In this document: positions 7,755 through 15,800 of the stretch, in pieces
Layout: the number at the start of each line of letters is the position of its first letter
Position numbering within the stretch: the stretch's first letter is position 1
Origin: Olsenella sp.
GTDB lineage: Bacteria; Actinomycetota; Coriobacteriia; Coriobacteriales; Atopobiaceae
Assembly: GCA_015062715.1 (NCBI GenBank)
Contig: SUUD01000017.1
Location: 1 to 17,307, forward strand
Direction of reading: 5' to 3'
DNA length: 17,307 nucleotides
Notes under the pieces: model-generated
Databases searched by the model: none
Told to the model about the DNA's origin: nothing
Seen by the model: the letters and a program-made list of their open reading frames with translations, nothing else
Program-made: the position numbers and the translations under genes

Positions 7755-7797
7755 GCGTCACGAGCAAGGGGGCGTCCGCAGCCGCGGGCGCCTCTTT
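7755..7797 (+). repeat. Terminator cassette repeat, copy 2
   Basis: Second copy of the 43-bp element at 5721-5763, in the same orientation about 2 kb away, on the other side of the kinase/NagB-like operon. The two copies therefore bracket that operon. Confidence 0.85.
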
Positions 7798-7798
7798 T
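7766..7798 (+). terminator. Rho-independent terminator in a divergent intergenic region
   Basis: A 14-bp stem (7766-7779 with 7784-7797, three G-T wobbles) and an AGCC loop are followed on the plus strand by a T run ending near 7798. It points toward the zinc-ribbon gene but has no plus-strand gene immediately upstream. It may block antisense read-through or act as a leader attenuator. It belongs to the repeat shared with 5721-5763. Confidence 0.75.
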
Positions 7799-7892
7799 CC
7801 TGCTGCGCGCCCCAAGCCGCCCCGGTTTGGGTACCATGTCCTCAGGAAGCGCATGCCACCCAGAACCAGAAACGCAGCACGAGGAGGCATCC

Positions 7893-9185
7893 ATGTACTG
7901 TCCCTATTGTGGCAAGCCCATCGATGACGGCATCCCCTACTGCCCCTGGTGCGGCGGCGGCCTGAGAGAGGACACCTCCTCCCCCATCCCCGACTCGGTC
8001 TTCGCAGACGGCCATGGCCCGGCGCCCACGGCGCCCGCCGAGGCCGAGGGAGATACCCCCACGGCTGAGACCAGGCCCGCGACGCAGCACATCTCCTCCC
8101 CCAAGGCGGTGCCCCTGCGTCGGGGCTCCTCGCGCGGCGGCTCCTCGCGAAGGGGCACCCCGCGCTACTCCGACGACCCCGACAACTCCGGCGCCGGCAG
8201 GCTACTCATGGGACTCGCCATAGCCGCTTGCGCCCTGGCCGCCGTGTTCCTCGTCTGGACCAGGGGCTGCTCGCGCCTCTCGCCCGCACCGGTCGAACCC
8301 GCCCCGGCAGAGCAGGAGGCCGTCGAGCCCGAGGCGCAGGAGTCGCAGGCCGAGGCCGAGGCGCCCGAGGACGAGCCCGCCGAGCAGGAGGCGACCGAGG
8401 CCGACAAGGTCAAGGCGAGCCTCGCCGAGTACACCTGGGAGGAGCTCTCGGCCATCTCCGCGAAGATCAGCGCCGCGCCCAACCGTGACGAGGCCATCGC
8501 GATCGCCCAGTCCTACAACCTGGTCGACGCCGCCGGGACCCCCACCGGGGACACGATCGCGGTGACCCTCTCCGACGGCTCCACCCTGCGCGTCTTTCTC
8601 GCGGACGTCTACCACGACGACCTCGTGGGCGGTGGCAAGGCGGGCCTCACCTTCCTGTCGTGGAACCTGCCGCTGTCTCACCGCATGAACGCCGACGACA
8701 CCAACATGGGCGGATGGGCGAGCTCGGAGATGCGCTCCTGGCTGGCGAACACCGCCCTGGGGATGCTTCCCAATGACCTGCACACCGCCATTCGCCCCGT
8801 GATCAAGATGACGAACAACACGGGCAACACCCACGACACGACGTCGGTCACCATGACCGAGGACTCGCTGTGGATTCCCTCGGTCAACGAGGTGGCCGGT
8901 GACGTGAGCTGGGTCTGGAGCTCGGACGCCGACAACTCCGGTGGCTATAACGCGGTGCTCAACGCGGAGGGCGACCAGTACGCGGTCTTCGCGCAGTCGG
9001 TCACCGAGACGGACGGGCCCAACGCGGCGCTCGCCCTGCGCAGCGACGGCTCGTCGTCGTGGTGGCTGCGCACCTCCTCCGCGAGCGTGACCAGCAACTA
9101 CCGCTACGTCACCGAGGACGGCAACCCCTGCGGGTTCGGGAACGCCTCGGGAGAGCGCGGCGTCTGCATCGGCTTCTGCCTGTAG
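7893..9185 (+). CDS. Zinc-ribbon, single-TM protein with C-terminal DUF6273-like domain
   Basis: The 430-residue protein starts with a zinc ribbon (CPYC at residues 3-6, CPWC at 17-20), then a low-complexity Arg/Ser stretch, one membrane helix (about 103-123, LLMGLAIAACALAAVFLVW), a Glu/Ala/Pro-rich linker (about 130-170), and an extracytoplasmic domain. That domain contains GGWASSEMRSWL, LWIPSVNEV and SWWLRTSSA, landmarks of DUF6273-type domains. The topology suggests the ribbon is cytoplasmic and the C-terminal domain outside. ATG at 7893 is preferred over the in-frame ATG at 7827 because GAGGAGG sits at 7881-7887 and the ribbon then begins at residue 3. The C-terminal fold resembles C-type-lectin-like display domains, so ligand binding is possible. 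The function is unknown. Confidence 0.85.
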   Translation: MYCPYCGKPIDDGIPYCPWCGGGLREDTSSPIPDSVFADGHGPAPTAPAEAEGDTPTAETRPATQHISSPKAVPLRRGSSRGGSSRRGTPRYSDDPDNSGAGRLLMGLAIAACALAAVFLVWTRGCSRLSPAPVEPAPAEQEAVEPEAQESQAEAEAPEDEPAEQEATEADKVKASLAEYTWEELSAISAKISAAPNRDEAIAIAQSYNLVDAAGTPTGDTIAVTLSDGSTLRVFLADVYHDDLVGGGKAGLTFLSWNLPLSHRMNADDTNMGGWASSEMRSWLANTALGMLPNDLHTAIRPVIKMTNNTGNTHDTTSVTMTEDSLWIPSVNEVAGDVSWVWSSDADNSGGYNAVLNAEGDQYAVFAQSVTETDGPNAALALRSDGSSSWWLRTSSASVTSNYRYVTEDGNPCGFGNASGERGVCIGFCL

Positions 9186-9202
9186 CGACAAGCTCGTGCG
9201 AT

Positions 9203-9240
9203 ACAGGGGCGGGCCCCTCCGAGGAAGGGCCCGCCTGTCT
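9203..9240. terminator. Terminator between convergent zinc-ribbon and CPBP genes
   Basis: ACAGG plus GGCGGGCCC pairs with GGGCCCGCC plus TGT, leaving two bulged G residues and a loop around CTCCGAGGA. TCTTTG follows on the plus strand. It lies between the stops of convergent genes and may serve both. Confidence 0.75.
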
Positions 9241-9263
9241 TTGTGGGGTATCTTCCGGCAGAA

Positions 9264-10547
9264 CTACATCCCAGAGGGGCGCGGGGGGCCGGCGGTGCCG
9301 TTCCCGCCCTGCTGATAGGGCTGGTACGGCACCTGCTGCTGCGGGGCGGCCTGCCCGTGCGACACCGAGCGCGGGGCGTCCTGCCTCGAGGGGTCGACGA
9401 CGGGGACGGCCGGCGCCTGCTGGGGCGCTACGGGAGCCGGCGCCTGCTGAGGCATGACGGGGGCCGGTGTCCGCGCAACGCCTGGCGTCGGGACCGCCGC
9501 CCACGCCTGCTGCGGCGCGACCGGGGCCTGCTGCATGACGGGCGCCACCCGCATGGGTGCGGAGCCGACGCCAGCCGCGGCGGGGGCGGCGTAGAGGGCA
9601 GGCCTCACGAAGGGGCCGTAGTTGGGGGCGTCAAGGCTGCGGATGATCTTCACCGTGCGCACGATGAGCGGCAGGTAGACCAGGATGGTGATGACGTAGA
9701 CCCCAATCGTCTCCAAGGCCTCGCTGGCGTCGGTCGAGACGTAGTCGGTCGAGAGTGCGGTCTCCATGGCCCCAAACATGACCTCGGGGACGATGAGCAT
9801 GAAGTCGGAGAGGCCGTGCACGATGGACACGCCCCACAGGTCGCGCTCCTTCGTGGCGATGATGGCCCAGGTGAAGCCGCAGATGCCCGTCTGGATGGTC
9901 TTGAGTGCCATCTGCACGAAGCCCAAGGGGTTCATCTCGGAGGGGTCGGGCGGCAGGACGTGGAACAGGCCGAAGACGAGCGACGACACCAGGGCGCACA
10001 TCACGATCGACCGGCGCGTCTTTCCGAAGCGCGCCAGCAGGGGCCCGTTGATGAGGCCGCGGAACATGCCCTCCTCGCACAGGCCGATGCCCAGGCACAG
10101 CAGGGCCGTCATGATGAAGTCGCCAAACCAGCCGCGGGCGAGCGACTCGCCCTCCGACGCATACTCGAAGATGGTGATCCCCATGAGCGCGACGTCGAGC
10201 AGCAGCAGCCACCAGCAGTCCTTGATGGCGTTGAGCACCTTGCGGTCGTCGATCCGCAGCCAGCTCAACCCGCCGAGCACGGCGATGGCGACGAGCGCGA
10301 ACAGCGCGCTGATGAGCTCGTAGGCGGTCTCCTCGACGAGCAACTCGTCGGAGATCGCGAACGCGATGGCCACGGCGATGCCCTGGCCCACCAGGACGAC
10401 GCCAAAGAGGACGAGGCCTATGAGCAGCTTGGGCCAACTGCCCGAGAAGGGCTTGGGCTGCGTGGGGACGTACTGCGCCTGGGGCGCGGCCTGCACCGGG
10501 GCCTGCGGAACCTGCTGGGCGCCCGTCGGTATCTGGTTGCTGTCCAT
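9264..10547 (-). CDS. CPBP (Abi/CAAX-type) intramembrane metalloprotease with Gln/Pro/Ala-rich tail
   Basis: This 427-residue membrane protein carries the three CPBP signatures in order: EExxxR as CEEGMFRG (Glu158, Glu159, Arg163), FxxxH as FGLFH (Phe192, His196), and HxxxD as SIVHGLSDF (His244, Asp248). These residues form the predicted metal site of a glutamic-type intramembrane protease. Several hydrophobic helices lie between about residues 40 and 320. Both ends are unusual. A Gln/Pro-rich stretch of about 35 residues precedes the first helix, and about 100 C-terminal residues are built of APQQAP-like runs, probably disordered. The ATG at 10547 follows AAGGAG by 5 nt. It lies downstream of the MscS gene on the same strand with a 126-nt gap that has its own possible -10. 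Substrate is unknown; family members act in prenyl-protein processing, bacteriocin immunity or anti-sigma-factor cleavage. Confidence 0.92.
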   Translation of the reverse strand: MDSNQIPTGAQQVPQAPVQAAPQAQYVPTQPKPFSGSWPKLLIGLVLFGVVLVGQGIAVAIAFAISDELLVEETAYELISALFALVAIAVLGGLSWLRIDDRKVLNAIKDCWWLLLLDVALMGITIFEYASEGESLARGWFGDFIMTALLCLGIGLCEEGMFRGLINGPLLARFGKTRRSIVMCALVSSLVFGLFHVLPPDPSEMNPLGFVQMALKTIQTGICGFTWAIIATKERDLWGVSIVHGLSDFMLIVPEVMFGAMETALSTDYVSTDASEALETIGVYVITILVYLPLIVRTVKIIRSLDAPNYGPFVRPALYAAPAAAGVGSAPMRVAPVMQQAPVAPQQAWAAVPTPGVARTPAPVMPQQAPAPVAPQQAPAVPVVDPSRQDAPRSVSHGQAAPQQQVPYQPYQQGGNGTAGPPRPSGM

Positions 10548-10559
10548 GTCACTCCTTGC

Positions 10560-10603
10560 GGCGCCGGGGCGCCAACGCTTCAGATGGTACGAGAGACATT
10601 ATG
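10560..10603 (-). promoter_or_regulatory. Possible promoter and leader hairpin of the CPBP gene
   Basis: On the minus strand CATAAT (10603-10598) is a plausible -10 without a clear -35. Closer to the gene, GGCGCC-CC-GGCGCC (10573-10560) can fold into a compact hairpin ending two bases before the AAGGAG ribosome site, which might modulate translation. Both points are weak. Confidence 0.3.
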
Positions 10604-10673
10604 CCCGAGTCGCGCCCGTCCATGCGCTGCGATGCGCGACGCGACACCTCCTTCGCGGCGCGGGCCGCCGGCC

Positions 10674-11489
10674 TCACGGCCGCCACTGCTGCTGGGCGGG
10701 GCTCTCGTTGGTCCAGTCGGCAAGGTAGCCGCGGTCGTCGATGGCGCGCATCACGGCGTCGTAGCCACGCGTCTCGTACTCGATGTCCTTGAGGTAGATG
10801 CGCACCGAGGCGATGACGCCGTTCGCCGTGGAGCCCATGAAGCGGACCTCGGTGGGCTCGCCGGAGCCCAGGGCGCGCTTGCGCAGCGCGTCGTCGGCCA
10901 GGCGCTGGATGTCCTCCGCCACGCGGTCGAGGTCGAGGCCGGGCTTGATGTCGCAGGTGATGTCGTAGCGCCGGGACATCTTGCCGTCGCGGCGCAGGAG
11001 GACGCCGCTCATGAGGGTCGCATTGGGAATGACGTGGGGGTCGCCATCCCTGTCGCGCAGGACCGTCTCGCGCCAGCTGATGTCGAGCACCTCGCCACGC
11101 ATGTCCCCCACCTCGATCTGGTCGCCGACCACGAAGAGGTGCTCCATCACGATCTGGAGGCCCGCGACGAAGTTCCTGATCACGTCCTGGAGCCCCAGCG
11201 AAACCAGCAGGGTCGTGAGGCCGAGGGCCTGCGCGATGCCGGTCATCTCGAACTCGAAGATGTTCTCGCCCACGAAGTAGGTCGCGAACACGATGAGGGC
11301 GGCGCGGACCATGTTGACGAAGAGGGAGGCCTCCCCCACCGCCGTGTTGCCGAAGGCGGCGCGGATGGCGCGCTCGGCGAGGTTCGAGACGATGATGGTC
11401 ATCACGATGACGACGACGAGTAGCAGGGCGTCGCCGGCCTCTTCGGCCGTGGGCAGGCGGGGGACGGCGAGGGCGAGGTACAAGGCCAT
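10674..11489 (-). CDS. MscS-family mechanosensitive ion channel
   Basis: A 271-residue membrane protein, close to the length of the minimal MscS family. An N-terminal helix (about residues 15-37), a second helix (about 55-75) and the pore helix with TTLLVSLGLQDVIRNFVAGLQIVMEH precede the cytoplasmic beta domain, GDQIEVGDMRGEVLDISWRETVLRDRDG with HVIPNATL, and an alpha/beta C-terminus. These channels open under membrane tension to release solutes after hypo-osmotic shock. ATG at 11489 is preferred; the frame extends 31 codons upstream but that part is Arg/His-rich and not membrane-like. It is transcribed divergently from the GAF-ABC gene and sits upstream of the CPBP protease gene on the same strand. 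Confidence 0.93.
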   Translation of the reverse strand: MALYLALAVPRLPTAEEAGDALLLVVVIVMTIIVSNLAERAIRAAFGNTAVGEASLFVNMVRAALIVFATYFVGENIFEFEMTGIAQALGLTTLLVSLGLQDVIRNFVAGLQIVMEHLFVVGDQIEVGDMRGEVLDISWRETVLRDRDGDPHVIPNATLMSGVLLRRDGKMSRRYDITCDIKPGLDLDRVAEDIQRLADDALRKRALGSGEPTEVRFMGSTANGVIASVRIYLKDIEYETRGYDAVMRAIDDRGYLADWTNESPAQQQWRP

Positions 11490-11664
11490 GTGAATGTCCT
11501 GTCTTACGTGAGGTGCGTGGGCTCCCTCAGGATAAGCGTTTGCAGGACGTCTGGCCGCGAGATGCCGCTCTTGGCGGGTCATTCCGCATTTCTGGAACGA
11601 ATTGGCCCGCCCGCAGGGCGATAATAGATACTTGGCAAGCTTTCAGCTACGTTCAGGAGATCGC
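11490..11664. promoter_or_regulatory. Divergent intergenic region, MscS / GAF-ABC
   Basis: This 175-bp gap must hold promoters for both directions. Near the plus-strand gene, GATAAT (11620-11625) and GATACT (11627-11632) are candidate -10 elements, with TTGGCC at 11602 badly spaced for either. On the minus strand TATCCT (11534-11529) is a possible -10. No convincing -35 accompanies any of them. Confidence 0.4.
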
Positions 11665-12885
11665 ATGGACGCAACATCGCTTAAGACGTTCCGGGCACTC
11701 GGCGACATCAACCGGACGGTTTCGCAGGCAAACTCCCTCGACGAGGCCATCAAGGGCAGCCTCAAGGTGGTGCAGGAGAGCCTCGGCGCCGAGCTGGTCG
11801 TGGTCTGGTACTACGACGAGCAGGGGGACAAGCGCCTCCACCCCGAGTTCTGGACCGGCCCGAACGACCTCACCTCCATCAGCCACGCCGTCGGCGAGGG
11901 TGCCGTGGGCAAGGCCTACCAGAGCCAGCAGGCCGTGCGCTCGCTGTGGTTCGAGACCAGCCCGGACCCGGTGACCCAGGGCGACTTCGCCGGCATCGAG
12001 GTCCGCTCCGCCGTGTGCGCGCCATTCTCGAGCGTGCACGACGACTACGGCGTCATCCAGGTCGTCAACAAGGTCGGCGGCGGGCGCCTCAGCGACGAGG
12101 ACGCCGACGTCATCGAGATCATGAGCATGGTCGTGGCGCAGGCGGTGTCCGACAACGAGGGGCGCTTCGAGGCCTGGCAGCACGGCCCGACCATCATGGA
12201 GCTGCGCGGAATCACGCGCGAGTTCCAGAACGGCGACACCATCTCCAAGGTCCTGCGCGGCGTCAACCTCGACGTCTACGAGGGCGAGTTCCTGGTCCTG
12301 CTCGGCGAGTCGGGCTGCGGCAAGTCGACCCTGCTCAACATCATCGGCGGCATGGACCGGGCCACGGCGGGCTCGTTCCGCTACCTCCACCAGGACCTCA
12401 GCGCGGCGGACCAGGCGACCCTGACCGAGTACCGCCGGCACAACATCGGGTTCATCTTCCAGAGCTACAACCTCATGCCCAACCTCACCGCCTACCAGAA
12501 CCTCGCCCTCATCGCCGACCTGGTGGACGACCCCATGCCCATCATCGAGGCGCTCGAGAGCGTGGGGCTCGCCTCGCGCGCGAAGAGCTACCCGTCCCGG
12601 CTCTCCGGCGGCCAGCAGCAGCGGATCTCGATCGCCCGCGCCCTGGTCAAGCGACCGCGCGTCATCCTCGCCGACGAGCCCACCGCGGCACTCGACTACG
12701 CAACGTCGATCGAGGTGCTCTCGACCCTCGAGGAGGTGATCGCCCAGGGCACCACGCTCGTCATGGTCACGCACAACGAGGAGATAGCGCGCATGGCAAA
12801 CCGCGTGGTCCGCCTGCGCGGCGGCCAGCTCCACGAGGTGACCGTCAACCGCCACCCCGTGCACGCCACGGACCTGGTCTGGTAG
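11665..12885 (+). CDS. ABC transporter ATP-binding protein with N-terminal GAF domain
   Basis: This 406-residue cytoplasmic protein joins a GAF sensor domain (about residues 8-165, including VVVWYYDE, VGEGAVGKAY and GVIQVVNKVGGGRLSDEDADVI) to a complete MacB/LolD-type ATPase (about 178-400). ATPase motifs present are Walker A GESGCGKST (Lys220), Q-loop FQSYNL, signature LSGGQQQR, Walker B VILADEPTAALD (Asp337, Glu338) and switch VTHN. The ATP-hydrolysing residues are intact. ATG 11665 follows CAGGAGA; the TTG at 11602 lies in the promoter area. Its stop abuts the permease start, so the two are cotranscribed and probably translationally coupled. GAF domains bind small molecules such as cyclic nucleotides, or redox cofactors, so ATPase activity may be ligand-gated. 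That is inference, because GAF is not a standard part of this ATPase class. Confidence 0.93.
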   Translation: MDATSLKTFRALGDINRTVSQANSLDEAIKGSLKVVQESLGAELVVVWYYDEQGDKRLHPEFWTGPNDLTSISHAVGEGAVGKAYQSQQAVRSLWFETSPDPVTQGDFAGIEVRSAVCAPFSSVHDDYGVIQVVNKVGGGRLSDEDADVIEIMSMVVAQAVSDNEGRFEAWQHGPTIMELRGITREFQNGDTISKVLRGVNLDVYEGEFLVLLGESGCGKSTLLNIIGGMDRATAGSFRYLHQDLSAADQATLTEYRRHNIGFIFQSYNLMPNLTAYQNLALIADLVDDPMPIIEALESVGLASRAKSYPSRLSGGQQQRISIARALVKRPRVILADEPTAALDYATSIEVLSTLEEVIAQGTTLVMVTHNEEIARMANRVVRLRGGQLHEVTVNRHPVHATDLVW

Positions 12886-12891
12886 GTGACC

Positions 12892-15800
12892 ATGAAGCCA
12901 TCACGCATCACGGAGCTGCTCGCGAACGTCCGCTCGACGTTCGTCTCGTTCTTCTCCATCGTCATGTTCGTCACGCTCGGCGTGGGCCTGTTCCTCGGCA
13001 TCCGCGGGGCGGCCGTATCGCTCGAGCGCGCCGCGTCCATCGCCTACCGCGACGGCGCGTTCCACGACGTGGAGGTGGCCTTCCCCTACGGCCTGGACGA
13101 CGACGTCCTCCGCGCCATCCAGGGCCTCGACGGCGTCGACCTGGTCGTGCCCTGCTACCTCTCGTACCAGACCCACGAGGCGGACGGCGTGGGCCATGCC
13201 GTCGTCGTGCACTCGCTCACCGAGGACGTCGACCTGTGCGCTGTGGCGGAGGGCTCCCTGCCCAGCCAGGCCGACCAGGTCGCCATCAGCGCGGGCTACG
13301 CCCAGGCCCACGGGATCGGCGTGGGCGACTCGCTGAGCCTCGCCCACGACGCGACCGACGACGCCGACCCGGACGGGATGCGCTTCCTCACCTGCGGGGA
13401 CTTCACCGTGACCGGCATCGTCTCGAACCCGTACTACCTCGCCCAGTCAAACCTCATGCTCGGCATGACCGACACGGGCACGAACGTCGAGGCCTTCGCC
13501 TACGTCACCGACGACGCCTTCGACGCCGCGGCCTTCGACGGGCGCCACCCGCGCGCGCTGGTGCGCTCGTCGGCGCTCGCTTCGCTCGACCCCTTCTCGG
13601 AGGAGTACCGGGAGCAGGCCAACGAGCTCCGCGACACCCTGGTCGCGCTGGGCGAGCCGCGCGCCCAGGCACGCTTCGACGCCATCAAGGCCGCCGCCCA
13701 GGCCCAGGTCGACGAGGCCCAGAAGCTCGTCGACGAGGGTGCGGCGCAGCTCGACGAGGCTCAGGACATGATCGCCGAGGGCGAGGACGCCCTCGTCAGC
13801 GGCCAGGCGCAGATCGACGCTGCCATCGCGCGACTCGCGAGCGGCGAGGCGAGCTATGCCACGACGAAGGCCCAGGGCGAGCAGATGCTCTCGACCATGC
13901 GCAGCGGCCTCAGCAGCCTGCAGGCGGCCCACGACGAGGCCAAGGGCAGCCTGGCCAGCCAGCAGCGGAACCTCGACGCAATCAGCTCCGAGGTGCGGGC
14001 CTACCAGCAGGCGCAGGAGCAGTTCGCCGAGGACATGGCGGAGGAGCAGTCGGAGCTCGACGACATCGACGCCCAGTACGAGGAGGGCGCCATCACCGAG
14101 GAGGAGCGCCAGCAGCAGCGCCAGGAGGTCATCGACCGCATCAACAACCGCATCGGCGAGTTCGAGTCGCGCATGTACGACTTCCCCACCATCGTCGAGC
14201 ACTACCCCATCCTGGTCAACCTGCCGCGCCTTTCCTACGGCGACACGAGCGCCATGGACGAGAACAACTCCAACGCCCAGATGGCGGCCGCCGGCGCCGA
14301 GCTGCTCATCGAACAGGCGCAGCGCGAGCTCGACGCCATCGCCGCACACGTCGACGACCTCGGCCGCCAGCTCGACAGCGGCTGGTCGCAGTACCATGCC
14401 GCCGAGGCCAACCTCGCCAACTCGCTCGCCTCGGCCGAGGGGCAGATCGCCGACGGCCGCGACCAGGTCTCCGCCGGCCAGGCCGAGCTCGACCAACGCA
14501 CCGACGAGCTCGAGCAGGGCAAGGAGCTCGTGGAGGAGCGCGCCTCCGAGCTCGAGGAGGGCCGGGCGCGCGTCGCCGAGGCCCAGGACCTGGTCGACTC
14601 GATGACCTACATGAGCTGGATCGTGAGCACGCGCTCGACGGCCAGCGGCTCGATCGCCCTCACCAACATCGTCAACCTCACCGACAACCTGCGCGTCGCC
14701 ATGGCGACGCTGTTCGTGGTGGTGGGCCTGCTCGTCTGCTACTCGGCCATCTCGCGCATCGTCCACGAGCAGGTCACCCAGATCGGCACCAAGAAGGCCG
14801 TCGGCTTCCGTGACGGCGAGGTCACCAGCGGCTACCTCGCCTACACCGCCCTCGCCACGGTCCTCGGCCTGGCCCTGGGGGTCGCCACCTCCGCCTTCGT
14901 GGTGCAGGGCATCCTCTACCCCAAGCTCGCGGGCAGCTTCGACATGCCCCGCGTGGGCCCGAGCCTCTCGGCGCCCGACACGGCGCTCATCGGCGCCGTC
15001 GAGCTTGTGCTGCTCCTCGCCTGCACCTGGCTCGCGTGCCGGTCGGTCCTCAGGCGCAGCGCCGTGGAGCTGCTCGCCGGCGAGCAGGCGGGCAACGGCA
15101 CCACCCGCTTCTACGAGCGCTGGGCCGCCTGGAGGCGCCTGCCGCTGCTCACCCAGACCATGATCAACAACTGCGTGAGCGACCCGCGCCGCGTCTTCGC
15201 CACGGTCATCGGCGTGGCCGGCTGCACGGCGCTCATCGTCACCGCGACCACGCTCGACGGCAACATCACCCGGAGCCTCGAGCGCCACTTTGGCACGGTC
15301 TACGACTTCGACGCCACCGTCTCGTTCGACCCCGAGGACGAGGGTGCCGTCGAGCGCGTCCGACAGGCCGTGGAGGGCGTGGGCGGCAGCTGCGCCGAGG
15401 TGCGCAGCGCCATGTTCCTGCTCGAGGACGAGGGCGAGCCCGCCTACGAGAGCATTCTCGTCCCCACCGACGACGACTCGTTCGCGAGCCTCTTCCACCT
15501 CAACGTCGTTCCCTCCGGGGGCGTCGCCCCCACGCAGGGCGCCTGGCTCAGCCAGTCGCACGCCGACCACCGCGACCTGCACGTGGGCGACCACATCACC
15601 GTGTGCACGGTCACCGGCCAGCGCTACCGGCTCACCATCGCCGGCTTCTTCACCTACTACCTGCCCAACAACATGATCGTGATGAGCCCGGACTACTACG
15701 AGCAGGTGTTTGGCTCGCCGGCGACGCCGAACGCCCTCATCGCCACGACGGGCACCGCCGATATGGACGGGCTCACCGCGGCAGTCTCGGACGTCGAGGG

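Noticed and set aside
8900..9185. Diversity-generating retroelement variable region at the end of the DUF6273-like gene
   Set aside because: No reverse transcriptase, accessory gene or near-identical template repeat is present in the window, so only the fold similarity can be noted.
9243..11423. 726-codon plus-strand open frame opposite the CPBP and MscS genes
   Set aside because: It spans two well-supported genes and the gap between them, and its composition is Arg/His/Asp-rich without motifs.
11946..14813. 955-codon plus-strand open frame in another phase of the ABC genes
   Set aside because: Arg/His/Gly/Pro-rich translation crossing the ATPase-permease junction; a by-product of GC bias.
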